From Adineta ricciae (Eukaryota > Rotifera > Eurotatoria > Adinetida > Adinetidae), in assembly GCA_905250025.1 (NCBI GenBank), contig CAJNOJ010000081.1, forward strand, positions 310,001 through 374,000: a stretch of DNA of 64,000 bases. The letters run 5' to 3'. Shown here one piece after another: positions 22,162 through 33,560 of the stretch (positions are counted from its first letter, which is position 1; the number at the start of each line of letters is the position of its first letter). A program made the translations under genes and the position numbers. A model generated the notes under the pieces. The model worked only from the letters and a program-made list of their open reading frames with translations, ran no database searches and was not told the DNA's origin.

Positions 22162-25100
22162 ATGGCATTTTCGAAAAACCCTCCGATGGCGTATCCACGC
22201 AATACGAATGGGTATGCAATGATTGAATTATCGAATACGGGCCAGCATTTAACCAAAGGCGAATACACTCCGATTGGTTCATCGAAGAAACTTAATCTAT
22301 TACTTCAACGTTCACTTCGCTATTCGTATCGACAACGATGCTGTGGATGTTGTCCAACGATACTTTGTGAACTGTTGTTTCCATTGGTTTTGATTGCATT
22401 ATTAGCATTAGTGCGTTATGGAACAAACGCATTAGTTCGAGAATTGAATGATAATCCGGGAAAAGCACCGCCAGGTCTCGATCGCCCGTTATGTCCATAC
22501 AATTCGAGTGAAGTGAAAACAAGTTCATCCAATGAATTATTTATGAAATGTTTCGCGTTTCCACCGAGTTATAAAGAAAATCTATCGAAATCAGAACAAG
22601 ACTATACGAATAAAACAAATTTCATCTTTCGACCAATTACCAACGATACAAATGAACTGGTAAAATGGGCTCGACAACGTTTAATAAACATGAGCTGTGT
22701 GGACACCAACGTCCAGTAAGTCCTTTGATTTGATTCGCTAAAACAACATTGATTCCATTGTTTTGTAGAAATCAAGATTTGAACATTGGAAACGACAGTT
22801 ATCTTTTACAGTCTACAACAGTTAATTCGATCCTCATCGATTTTGACTCGGCGGATAATCTAAAGAATGGACGACAATTGAGTTGTATGTATTGATCTTT
22901 CGAATAGAATTGTAAATAGGCGAGCATTTTAGATGATATTACGGTTCGGACGCCGCGTATCAGAGCGAAGAATGATCCCGTGGATTACTCGTTCATCTCG
23001 TTCTTACATCCGAGTAAACTACGAGGAAATGCAAACGGAAACACCGAGTACATGTGTTTTCTTTTATAATTTAGCGGCGATTGCGGATAGATCGAATGTA
23101 ACCGATAGAAAGAAGATCGAAGGGTCAGAATTGCCAGAGTTCATCGATGTGAAGATATTTATCGATTCTTTATTGATGAGTTATCAAACGGGCAAAACAA
23201 TCGACTTGGAATTGGAACGCGCTCCGATGAGATGTACACCATTTCGTCGAGATTTTATCTTCGGTAAATCAGTCATGATTTCGATAAGAAACATTCACCC
23301 TCGCCGTTTGCTGTTTAGAATCGGGTGCAGTTCTCGTAACGTTTATTCTACTCTTAGTAGATTTCGTCTTTCTTATACCGTGAGTGAATTCTCATATACT
23401 CTATCGGATGATGGATTTCGTTCGCTGTTCTAGATATTTAATCCTTCTTGTCAGTTTAATTCGTGAGAAAAACGCTAAAGTCAAAGAAATTCTCAAAGTC
23501 CTCGGCATCGAACCTATTCTCAACAATATCGCTCAGTCAATTCGGTAAGATTGCATCAACGTTCCTCAAAAATACACATCTATCTATCTTAGAACACTGG
23601 TTATTCTCTGCTTACTAACTCTCTTGCTATGCATTGTATATAAATTAAAATTAAAGCCAGATGCATACTTTAGTACCGTTAATTTTGGTATTCTTTTCCT
23701 CGGTTACATCATATTCGCTTTACAAATGATTTCATTCTGCGTTATGAACGCCCAGCTCTTCGACAAAAACGTTCGTGCGGTATTGGGCACATTTTTTATC
23801 TATCTTGTTTCGATTATTCTATTTCCTAATGTTCTCTTCTGGCCACAAGCGATTCAATATATTTTTATCTTTCTCAGTCCATACATTGCTGGCCATTCGA
23901 TTTTTCAAGTCAGTGCGCTTCCTTGTTCTTCGTATTTTTCATGTATTCTTTGGTTTTTAGCAAGCAATTTTACATGACTTAGCTGATAAAGATGTGAAAT
24001 TATTTGAGACAATCTATCGCTTTGTGCCGATGTATTTCCCGACACTAATAGTAATGCTATGCAGTTGTCTCTTCTATTGGTGTTTGGCTTGGTATTTGGA
24101 AAAAGTCTTCCCGGGTAAGAGAGATACGAATGTGATCGATTTCAATGAATGAAATATTTCAGGTGAATATGGCATTCCGCTTGATTGGAATTTTCTTTTC
24201 AAACGGAGTTATTGGCGTTCGGAAGTAAATTCTTATGAAGCAGAATCCTCGTCGAAATCGAGATCATCGCTGAAACGAAAACAGTCAGCTGGCAAACCGA
24301 TTGTTCATGTGAATCATTTGGTCAAGAAGTTCGGTCCTGATAAAATCGCCGTCAACGATGTTTCATTTGCTTTGTATGAAAATCAAATAGCTTCATTACT
24401 CGGTCCGAATGGTTCAGGTAAAACAACGATATTCAATTGTTTGATTGGCATCTATAAACAAACATCGGGCTCGATAACAATTGAAAGTGAACAAGGAATG
24501 AATGTCGATACACGAACAAATATGGAAGCGTTAAGACGATCTATGGGATATTGTCCTCAACATGATATACTTTTCGATTTGTTAACCATCAAGGAACAAC
24601 TAGAATTCTATGCTACAGCACGTGGCTTTGGCAGAAATAAACAAGAAATCGCTCGAGAAATGATTCGTCTGGTTAACTTACAAGGATCGGAAAGTCTCTA
24701 TTGTAATGCGTTATCCGGTGGAATGAAACGACGCTTATCACTAGCCTGTGCGTTTGTTGGCGATACAAAGATTGTTCTTCTTGACGAAGTGATATTCCTT
24801 TGCAAGTTCATTGTTGAATATTTCTTCAGTTTCGTTTTAGCCATCAAGCGGTCTTGATCCATCGAATCGTCGTTTGTTATGGGATTGGTTGCGAACGATG
24901 AAGGAGGGAAAGACACTTCTGTTGACTACACATTTTATGGAAGAAAGTGATGCACTCTCTGATCGTATTATGATCATTGCTAATGGAAACATCAAAGCCG
25001 ATGGCACATCAGCAAAACTGAAAGAACAGTATGGATCAGGTAGATAAGTTACAGCCGTTGCTTGAGAGCAGAGCAATATGTTATTTATTCACTTTAGGTT

Positions 25101-28100
25101 ATAAATTGGTGGTTAATAAAAACAACAACTACCCAACGGAGGATCTCAAAAATGAGTTGCGTCGCTTTTTACCTAAATTAAAAGTTGAAACCGATGTTTC
25201 GATTGGGGATGTGGTTTTTCGTACGAACCAACAGCCGAATGAAGAATTTATTCAAGCATTACGTCGATTGGAAGTAATGAAAAATGAAAATCGAATAAAA
25301 AACTACGGAGTACAGAACAGCACCATGGATGACGTGTTCTTGAAAATCACACGAGATTCTAAGGTTGCCAACGATGGCGAATCAACGTCTGTTGATGTTG
25401 ATATTATCGGTAAGTTATTCGATTGATTCTCTAGAAGTTGATCGATCATTTTCCTTTTCAGAACAACAATGTCAAGCTATGTTCCATGATCAACGTTTTG
25501 ACACTGGCCTTTCGTATTACCTCAGTCAATACAAAGGATTGTTGTGGAAGACCGTACTTGTTCGTTATCGTCGTTGGGCGTTAACATTGATCATATTATT
25601 ATTGCCAATTTTGTACAATATTATCTCGCATGTCATATCTCGCAGTCAAAATGAAACAGGAATCTTTCGAATGGAAGTAAGTGCTCTCAATCCTCAAACG
25701 ATTCTCTATCATACAGATGAGAGTCTCGAAGAATATTTCCGTGCGTCCACTTCCGGTGCGAAACTCGAACAAGTGGCGAATAGTTCTGAGATGGATGACA
25801 ATATTTGGCGTAAGTTTGGACAAAATCTCTCAGCATAACTTTGAATTTGCTTCGTTTAGAAAAACGTATAAAACATCCATACACATATACAGATACCTAT
25901 CTTGCGTTTAACATACCTAAACCAACAGACGATCATTATAAAGTCAAGAGTTTATCGTCAAACCTAATCTCAAGTCATGAAGTTGTCTCGGTCGCATCGA
26001 ATACATTCTATAAATATCTTTCAAATGATACAAGTGCATCAATTCAAACAAAATTGATCTATAAAAGAGCAGGAAATTTTACTGAACAACAATCCGTGGG
26101 CGATCTGTTCAATTTTATTACTACAGTGGCCTCGTGCTTTCTCAAATTAATACCGACATCGCTTTTGTTTGACGTGTAAGTACAAGAGTAAAGCACATTC
26201 GATGCATTTATTGTCTTTTCATTTAGGTTTCTATTCTATATTCTATTCTTCTATACGACTGTTTTTCTGATCAGTGAACGAAAAGATAGCTTTTTATCAC
26301 TGTTAAATATCAGTGGCTTACAGTAAGATTGCCGTTTCGGTTGTCGAATCAATGACAAAAATGATTTTCTTCTAGTCCTGCATCTTACTGGCTTTTCAGT
26401 TACATTTTCGATATAATCATCGCGACCATCTGGTTTTGCTATTTACTCGCCGTTTATTGTCTGATTTATGTTATCTTTAATGGAATACCGAAGGCAAGCT
26501 CTCAATCGGATTTATCGAGCCTATTGGAATTTCTAAGTCCTTGGGATTTACGAGTTAATTTCTATCCATTGGCTATTTTGATTGCAATACCAACATTACC
26601 ATTCGCGTATCTGCTGACAAAACTGTTCCGCAGTGACATTCTCGTATGTATCGTTTGCATTTTAATAAAAAAACAGGAAAAGAAATGTGTATTTATTTTC
26701 TTTAGGGTGGAATAACAATATGTTTCATTTTAGTCATTCTCCACTTTGTCAGTCTCATCGTTCCCATAGTGATGATGATCGTCAAAAGTACATCAGTTCG
26801 AAATCTTCTCTATTGGCTGTTCAATGTTCTATTTCCCAGTGTGAACGCACAGGTAATCGTCTCTGATATTCTTGCCAAGAAAAGTGGATTTTGCAAGACC
26901 ATCGACCTGGTCTTTGGGACAGATGATTCATTGTTTACATCAATCGGCAATACTACAATGATATGGAATTATGTCATATTAGTTGTACATACTCTAGTAT
27001 TACTTTTGATATTGATTGTTATCGATAGTGGATTATTACAATTCTCATGTTCATGTTTTTACACATCGACATTTGACGAAAATACACTTGATGGGGATGT
27101 TCTAGCTGAACGTCAACGAATATTAGGGTCGCATAGTCACACAATTGAAGGCGAAGAAGATAATGATGAATTAGTTGTCAGCGATCTGGTGAAATACTAT
27201 CCAATGAGAAAGGTTCTAGCTGTAAATCATTTAGCGTTTGGTGCACGACGTGGTGAAGCATTTGGTTTACTTGGATATAATGTAAGTATACAGGTTAAAC
27301 GTTCGTTAAGTCATTGCTCTATTCATGGATGTTAATAGGGTGCGGGCAAAACAACAACATTCCGCGTCGTTGTTGGTGATCTGATGGCCACACAAGGAAC
27401 TGCTTATATCTCAGGACAGAATGTTCGTCGTCGTATAAGATCAACGCGTGGTCTTGGTTATTGCCCTCAACAAGATTGCAGTATGGATTTTCTCACCGTG
27501 CGCGACAGTCTTTACCTATTAGCGCGCATTCGCGGCGTTCGGTCGATGCGTATAGAAAAAGTTGTGCAAACTATGAGCTCATTGTTTCTACTTGATCCAT
27601 TTTTGAACAATTACATTCATCAATTAAGTGGCGGAACAAAACGTCGTCTGCATGCAGCCATTGCTTTGATTGGTAAGATATTCATATTGACATAAGCTTT
27701 TATACAATAGCTTTTGTATTCAGGACCGCCATCAGTCGCAATTTTGGATGAACCAACAACAGGTGTGGATCCAAATGCTCGACAACAGATGCAAGAAATC
27801 TTCTTGAACGCTGTCAAAGCAAACTTGACAATTATTTTGACTAGTCACTCAATGGATGAATGGTAAATTCTCTTATCTTGTTTCAGAATGTAATCTGTTC
27901 CTTTCTTTTGTCTTGTAGTGAACGCGTTTGCAACCGTCTTGGCATAATGGTTCACGGTCAATTAGCTTGTTTAGGTACGATTCAACACTTAAAATCGAAG
28001 TTCGGCCAAGGCTACACAATCGAAATCAAAGTTCATTCGTATCCCCAAGATCCAGCTGCGATCCCGATAGAAAATGTTCAACGATTTCTTCAATCTCGAC

Positions 28101-28303
28101 GAGATATAAAAGTCGAAGTGAAAGAAACAACGCATTCAACCGGCTTGTTTCAAATCGAAGGAACTACACCTGGTGAACTATTTCAATTATTAGAGGAAAA
28201 TAAACAACGATTAAACATTGAAACGTATACTATCTCTCAGACAACACTCGAACAGATATTTTTATCTTTTGGCAAACAAATTCGAGTCGCTTCAGAGAAC
28301 TAA
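22162..28303 (+). CDS. full-length ABCA-subfamily lipid transporter (ABCA3-like)
   Basis: ABCA proteins are full transporters that move phospholipids and sterols across membranes. The order is complete. A cytosolic N-terminus precedes TM1 near 'PLVLIALLALV'. A large, intron-broken extracellular loop follows (about 22450-23400), then six-helix membrane domain 1. NBD1 has Walker A 'GPNGSGKTT', Q-loop 'GYCPQHD', signature 'LSGGMKRRLS', Walker B 'IVLLDE' and, after an intron, 'PSSGLDPSNR'. TMD2 runs from about 25560 to 27060. NBD2 has Walker A 'GYN|GAGKTT' split by an intron, 'GYCPQQD', signature 'LSGGTKRRL' and 'VAILDEPTTGVDP'. Regulatory segments follow each NBD ('TMDDVFLKIT', 'TTLEQIFLSF'). 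A frame change near 22990-23080 is removed by a 61-bp GTAAAC...TTTAG intron, giving '...SFLHPTAIADRSN'. About 1,650 residues; no lesions found. Confidence 0.9.
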
Positions 28304-28307
28304 TAAA
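28302..28307 (+). terminator. polyadenylation signal overlapping the ABCA stop codon
   Basis: AATAAA uses the last two bases of the TAA stop (28301-28303). Confidence 0.5.
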
Positions 28308-28338
28308 GCATATTTTCTTTCATGTAATTATTCAAAGC

Positions 28339-28344
28339 TTTATT
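28339..28344 (-). terminator. polyadenylation signal overlapping the GNAT stop codon
   Basis: AATAAA on the minus strand spans the TAA stop at 28340-28342 and lies 32 bp from the convergent ABCA signal. Confidence 0.5.
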
Positions 28345-28831
28345 TCAATAAATTGATTTCGTAATCCACGCATTTACTTGGAATGATACCTAGACGTTCG
28401 TAGACTTTTTGTGCGGAAACATTTTCTAGTGCTGTCTGCCAGATAATTGACCTGATATCACCCCGTTGACGAGCTTGATCTTCACACGCGCGAATCAAAG
28501 AGCCAGCTACACCTAAACCGCGCACTGCTGGTGTTACGTACAGATCATTGATAAGCGCCTGTCGACCAGGATAAGGCAAAAATGTCCACGTCCAAAATAA
28601 CGATGCAAATCCGATCATAACGCGATGATTGTCATTAATACTCTGTCGTGCTACGAGATAGACACCTTCATCTTTGGGATTTTCCACAATCGTTCGACAC
28701 AGCGTCAGAAGACTTTCACTACTCGGCTTAGCTACATGTGGTTCATCGGAACTATCACAATACGCACGCATAAGTAGAACCAGTTCGTCAATGTCTGATT
28801 CATTAGCGACGCGTATAGTAATCGAGGACAT
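28340..28831 (-). CDS. GNAT-family N-acetyltransferase, 163 aa, intronless (copy 1)
   Basis: GNAT enzymes transfer acetyl from acetyl-CoA to amines. The protein shows the fold in order: 'ITIRVANESDIDELVLLMRA' at the start, a central strand 'IGFASLFWTWTF', the strand 'ALINDLYVTPAVRG' leading into the acetyl-CoA loop 'RGLGVAGSLIRA' (R/Q-x-x-G-x-G/A type), then 'IIWQTALENVSAQKVYERLG'. It is intronless in a region where nearly all genes have introns, and its paralogue at 28953-29447 diverges from it with 121 bp between starts. Substrate unknown. Its size and the 'LLRAYC'-type start recall bacterial stand-alone GNATs, so horizontal origin is possible but unproven. Confidence 0.85.
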   Translation of the reverse strand: MSSITIRVANESDIDELVLLMRAYCDSSDEPHVAKPSSESLLTLCRTIVENPKDEGVYLVARQSINDNHRVMIGFASLFWTWTFLPYPGRQALINDLYVTPAVRGLGVAGSLIRACEDQARQRGDIRSIIWQTALENVSAQKVYERLGIIPSKCVDYEINLLK

Positions 28832-28952
28832 CTTTTATTAAATGTGCGTTCTTATCAAAGACTCCACATAGAAAACGAGAGAACAGAAAAAAAGAAAGAA
28901 AGAAAAAAATGTGCGAGCCAAACTTTCTTTTGCTAATATTTACCATAGAAAA

Positions 28953-29447
28953 ATGTCGACACCAAAAAGTGATTCACAGTGGAACATTGATCTTGTTAAT
29001 GAAAATGATCTAGCCGATCTGTTACCATTATTACGAGCCTATTGTGAATTCTACAATCAAACTGAACAGATTCCATTGACCGACGACGCTGCTCTCATGT
29101 CAGTATCACGTGCACTGATCGCTAATCCGAAGCACGAAGGCATTCAACTGCTTGCTCGAGATAGCAAGGATCGAACAGCTGTCGGTTTTGCAACCGTGTT
29201 TTGGTCTTGGTCAACATTACAAGGAGGTCGTCTAGCAGTTATGAATGATCTATACGTTAAGGAAGGCTATCGAGGACAAGGTATCGCCGATCTCTTGATC
29301 AGCGAATGTGCACGACAAGCACGTGAACATGGAGATCGTTGTTTAACATGGCAAACGTCGGTCGATAATAAACGTGCTCAAACAGTTTACAATAGAAGTG
29401 GTGCTTTTAAAAGTGATCGTTGGCTGAACTATTCTCTTGAATTATAA
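28953..29447 (+). CDS. GNAT-family N-acetyltransferase, 164 aa, intronless (copy 2)
   Basis: Paralogue of the GNAT gene on the other strand: 'DLVNENDLADLLPLLRAYC', 'VGFATVFWSWST', 'AVMNDLYVKEGYRGQGIADL' (acetyl-CoA loop RGQGIA) and 'CLTWQTSVDNKRAQTVYNRS'. An in-frame stretch extends upstream from a GTG, but the first ATG is at 28953 and the protein start lines up with the paralogue there. It ends 82 bp before the DGAT2-like gene on the same strand, whose start is directly preceded by TTTTAG, so the two could form a trans-spliced operon. Confidence 0.85.
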   Translation: MSTPKSDSQWNIDLVNENDLADLLPLLRAYCEFYNQTEQIPLTDDAALMSVSRALIANPKHEGIQLLARDSKDRTAVGFATVFWSWSTLQGGRLAVMNDLYVKEGYRGQGIADLLISECARQAREHGDRCLTWQTSVDNKRAQTVYNRSGAFKSDRWLNYSLEL

Positions 29448-29514
29448 AGAAATGCTCGCTAAAACAGAAAATCTTATGCAGAAGAATATAAGTGCAATCT
29501 AAAGGATTTCTGTT

Positions 29515-29524
29515 CTTGTTTTAG
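29515..29524 (+). promoter_or_regulatory. 3' splice-site-like sequence before DGAT2 copy 1
   Basis: CTTGTTTTAG is followed immediately by ATGAAATGAG: a two-codon upstream ORF (29525-29533) that overlaps the main ATG at 29530. Confidence 0.45.
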
Positions 29525-29529
29525 ATGAA

Positions 29530-30577
29530 ATGAGTCAACCACAATCGATAGAATTTTTTGTCATTCTATTTATCTTCACTTTATTTTTATTTTCACCAAT
29601 TGTGACATTGATTACTTTTGTTTGTCTATCATGGTTTTGGTCTTTACCGATGACTTTAGTTCTTTTTCTATTGTACGGATGTTGGATGTATTACGATCGT
29701 CATGTAGACTCCCAAGGTGGTCGTTGGTCTGACCGATTACGGCAACTATCCGTTTGTAAATATTTCACGAAATATTTCCCTTTAAAACTAATTAAAACGG
29801 AAGATCTTGATCCAAATGAAAATTACATTTTTGGATTTCATCCGCATGGAGCGTTCAGTTTCGGTGCGTTGGGCAATTTTGGTACTGACGCGACACATTT
29901 CTCCGCACTTTTCCCAAATATTCGTCCACATCTGATGCTTCTTCAGCTACAATTTCTCTTTCCATTTACACGAGAGATTCTACTCCGATTAGGCGCTTGC
30001 TGTGTATCGAAAGAGAGCTGCGAATATTTCCTCAGAGGAAATCACGGCACTGGCCATGCGTTAGTCATTATAATCGGGGGTGCTCGGGAAATGTACTTCA
30101 CTAAAGCTAATACGATGAAACTATACCTAAAAAATCGCAAGGGTTTCGTTACTTTGGCATTAAAACATGGGTAAGCAAGGTCTATTTATCGAACAAAGTA
30201 TGTAGTTTTGTTCAAACGTGCTTAGAGTGTCACTTGTACCCGTGGTTTCATTTGGCGAGAATGAACTATACCAACGCTTGACTTTCTTCAACTTAATTCC
30301 TAATGGAATTAGTTGGGGTCGATCTTTTTTCGGCTATATTCCACTCCGACGTCCGGTTGTTACTGTTGGTAAGCAAAACATTTCTCTTGAATATTCTCAA
30401 TACAGCTGAAAGCAAATATTTGTAGTTGGTAAGCCAATTCGTGTCAATCAAAATGTCAATCCATCTACAGAAGATATCGGTCAACTTCACGAGCAATACA
30501 TGCAAGCTGTAGAAGAATTGTTTGAAACAAATAAGGATAAATACGGTTTAGGACATGTTAAACTTGAAATTGTGTGA
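29530..30577 (+). CDS. DGAT2/MOGAT-family diacylglycerol acyltransferase, copy 1 (311 aa)
   Basis: DGAT2-type enzymes in the ER membrane esterify diacylglycerol or monoacylglycerol with acyl-CoA to make storage fat. Exons 29530-30170, 30226-30368 and 30426-30577 join in frame. Two N-terminal hydrophobic segments (residues about 8-30 and 33-55) are followed by 'GGRWSDRLR', 'DYFPLKL'-type 'KYFPLKLIKTEDLDP', the catalytic 'FGFHPHGAFSFGA' (HPHG), 'GACCVSKES', 'IIIGGAREM', 'RKGFVTLALKHG' and 'PVVSFGENELY'. It ends '...YGLGHVKLEIV', as the family does. The length is close to other DGAT2/MOGAT proteins. Acceptor specificity (DAG, MAG or wax alcohol) cannot be read from this. Confidence 0.9.
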
Positions 30578-30844
30578 TTTCGAAATCTGTCTGTGTGTCC
30601 ACAAGTCATCAAAGATCGAAATAATTCTGTCCTACATATATTCTATTTTTAAATTACACCGAGTACATTCACCTTTTATCAGTATTCATATAAATGCAAA
30701 ATCCGGAGAGATTTTTGTTTCTTCCTGTCGTTTCACTGTCAAACTGACGGTAGTACCGTGCAAAAATATGCTCGTGGTTAATTTTGATTGGTTATCTTTT
30801 CAATATCCTGGTAATCTAATCGTCATCACATCTATTTTTTGATA

Positions 30845-31971
30845 ATGTGCTGTAGAAGAGTTGTCGAATATTTAGTAGTTAATATTCTCATAACTATCTT
30901 TCTATTTTCACCTATTCTAACGTTTGCATGTATCGTTACTCCGATAATTTTACTCTGTGTATTCAAATGCTATTGGTATTTATTTATTGTTTTCGGAGTT
31001 TGTGTTCTCTATGGGTTTTGGCTACTCCTTGATCATCGAACGGATTCGAAAGGAGGTCGGTGGTCGAATCGACTTCGACGTCTATGTCTTTGGAAATACT
31101 TTGCACATTATTTTCCATTGAAATTGGTCAAAACTGAAGATCTCGATCCGAATCGAAACTATATTTTTGCTTATCATCCGCACGGAGCATTCTCCTTGAG
31201 TGCATTCGGAAATTTTGCCACAGATGCCACACATTTTTCACACTTATTTCCCAACATTCATCCACATTTGATGCTTTTAAAACTGCAATTTCTGTTTCCG
31301 TTTACACGCGATTTGTTTCTTGCGTTGGGTAGGGTTAATTAACATTTCTATCTGAATATATTTGTATCATATCGACGTAGGCGCATGCTGTGTATCGAAA
31401 GCCAGTTGTGAATATCTTCTCAGCGGCGAACGTAATCATGGAAATGCGTTAGTAATCGTTCTAGGCGGTGTACCTGAAATGCATGCGACACGACATGATA
31501 CAATGATATTTTACATCAAACGACGAAGAGGCTTTATTCGATTAGCATTGCAATATGGGTAAGTAACGAAAACCGACTATTCTTTTCAAGAGCCTGCTTT
31601 CCCCCCGAAGAGCGTCCATTGTACCTGTCATTTCATTTGGCGAAAATGAACTTTACGAACGACGTACTTGTTTTAATATGATATCCAATGGAATTCCCTA
31701 CGGTCGATTGCTTATTGGACACATGCCGATCCGACATTCGGTGGTCACTGTTGGTAAGATAAATCGATCTGTCTATCATTCTGGTTAGAAAAGAGAAACA
31801 TCTAATCATACATATTTAGTTGGCAAACCTATTCATGTCAATCAAAATGTTAATCCAACTTCGGGCAATATTGATGAACTTCATCATCGGTATATACAAG
31901 AAATTGAACAACTGTACGAAGATAACAAACATAAACATGGTCTCGGACATGTCAATCTCGAAATCATTTAG
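30845..31971 (+). CDS. DGAT2/MOGAT-family diacylglycerol acyltransferase, copy 2 (318 aa)
   Basis: Tandem paralogue of the preceding gene, 267 bp downstream. Exons 30845-31328, 31381-31558, 31611-31753 and 31820-31971 join in frame. The last two exons have exactly the lengths of copy 1's last two (143 and 152 nt). Copy 1 lacks the first intron (31329-31380). Motifs: 'GGRWSNRLRR', 'AYHPHGAFSLSAF' (HPHG), 'VLGGVPEM', 'RRGFIRLALQYG' and 'PVISFGENELYE'. N-terminal hydrophobic segments are present. All catalytic features are kept, so both copies are likely active. The more common Val-Pro of 'GGVPE' occurs here, while copy 1 has 'GGARE'. Confidence 0.9.
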
Positions 31972-32747
31972 ATACGTAATAGTTAACAACAATAACAACC
32001 AAAATAAGACTCTTGTTTAAAGAGCGATCAATCAAATAGTAATGAGAATGATGACATTGAGCAACTTTCATAGCATAACCTATTAGTCTCATGTACTGAC
32101 TAACATTCGTTGATATTATGACATAATGTAGAGATGATTCAGCCTTTGCTTTCTTTCTTTCTTTCTTTCTCTCTTCTGCTTGCTTGCTGTGTTTGTATGT
32201 ATAAATATATGAATGAAGATGGCTGAGTCGTGTGAGTCGTTCGTGCATGTACAGTTGACACGGTCATATTGTCAAGGATGAGATATACGTAATGACTTCG
32301 TGTATAAGACGATGAAAAGTAGATTAACGAGGCATTGTTCATGGTTTGTTTTAATCTCTTGGACAATTCTTCTTCTTGTTGTTTCTCTTTTCATGTTGAT
32401 AATATACTCATCAACTAGAAATCGATTGCATCATTCTTCATTCGTCCTTCACTACAAGTAAATCAATCCTTTCGAAAGTAACAGACTCGGTAATAATAAT
32501 AATTTAATATAGATCGATTACAGTTGAAGGCTAATCAAAGGGAGAAAAAGAACAAACTTTGACTGTTTGTTATCTCATCATCCATCCAGAAGTTGTGCAT
32601 CAATGGCAGGCATAGATTTCAAATGCGTATATGTGTAGATATATATATATGTTGTTTCGTTCAACGTTAATAAAAGACAAGCACACACACGAATTAAAGC
32701 TTACAGAAACGATTATTTCAAAATGAAAAGCCCTAGTTTGGCAATCG
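31972..32747. other. intergenic with a (CTTT)n tract
   Basis: No gene seen. A CTTT microsatellite lies at about 32147-32170. Confidence 0.5.
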
Positions 32748-33560
32748 TTAGACGTCTGTTGTCGTGCCACTGTCACTTGCTGATTCATGTCCATTGCTTT
32801 TCAAATTATCATAAGCATCATCGGCCGGAAACGGTTGTTGTTTTTCTTGTTCATACAATTTCATGCGTTTCAGTGAGATAATACGTTTATAAATAATGAA
32901 AGCAATTAGCATTAACAGAATGAGGACAGTGGCAAAGATGGTGAGAATAATTATTGTTCGAAGTATGTCGCTAAATATAGAACGTTGTTGGACGAGGACG
33001 GATTTGTCAGTGCCTTGAAAGTATTTTTTATAGAAATACTCTTTCCATGCAAGTTCATCTTCGAGCGAGATCGTATCGTTGAACAGTTCAGGTGGAGATT
33101 CAATGTCGACTTTGGCAGAAAACAGAACGACACTTTCTTGTTTGGTTTGATTGACTAATGATAGGTCAGGCTTATGCAAAACACAATCGTAATCAACGAT
33201 GATATGTTGAGAATAACTATTCACTTTTGTTAGCCACGGACATGTGGATGAATCCATAAGAATACATTGAATGGATATTGAACACGTCCGATGATTATTA
33301 CAAGGTAAATAATGTTTGTTGAAACGTTTCTGACATGCACTTCGTGAACATCCGCTACCTGTGTAGAAGATAACAGAGCGTAGTTTAATAACGAAATTCA
33401 ATGGACAGGAGAGTAGACGAGTTGCGTTCTCGTTTGTTTGTTCGTTCAAGCAGCAACTTTCGAATTGATAAGTCGACGCTGATGTTACGTAAAGAGAGAA
33501 TACAATACAAAAATAAAATCCTAATCGAGGTAACATTTGTAATCTGTTTCTTCTCTTCAA
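32748..33560 (-). CDS. single-pass type I membrane protein with Cys-rich ectodomain, 270 aa
   Basis: Family not recognised. A signal peptide (residues about 1-29, hydrophobic 'FYFCIVFSLYVTSAS') leads to an ectodomain of about 175 residues with Cys at 'ESCCLNE', 'LLSCPL', 'GCSRSACQ', 'LPCNNHRTCSISIQC', 'STCPW' and 'DYDCVL', a layout that loosely recalls galactose-binding (SUEL-type) lectin domains. N-glycosylation sites such as 'NAT', 'NQT' and 'NDT' are present. A membrane segment (about 203-225, 'LTIFATVLILLMLIAFIIY') is followed by a basic stop-transfer and a 45-residue tail containing 'YDNL' (Yxx-phi sorting type) and ending 'TTTDV', which fits a class I PDZ ligand. The gene is intronless. 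A receptor or adhesion role is possible; the ligand is unknown. Confidence 0.75.
   Translation of the reverse strand: MKRRNRLQMLPRLGFYFCIVFSLYVTSASTYQFESCCLNEQTNENATRLLSCPLNFVIKLRSVIFYTGSGCSRSACQKRFNKHYLPCNNHRTCSISIQCILMDSSTCPWLTKVNSYSQHIIVDYDCVLHKPDLSLVNQTKQESVVLFSAKVDIESPPELFNDTISLEDELAWKEYFYKKYFQGTDKSVLVQQRSIFSDILRTIIILTIFATVLILLMLIAFIIYKRIISLKRMKLYEQEKQQPFPADDAYDNLKSNGHESASDSGTTTDV

Noticed and set aside
22933..23090. Apparent frameshift in the ABCA extracellular loop
   Set aside because: A 61-bp intron with good GTAAAC and TTTAG borders restores a continuous frame, so the gene is not called broken.
16375..28303. Lipid-gene cluster (ABCD3, ABCA, DGAT2, HSD17B10) as one pathway
   Set aside because: The genes act in different compartments, lie on separate promoters and are interrupted by unrelated genes; chance proximity is adequate.
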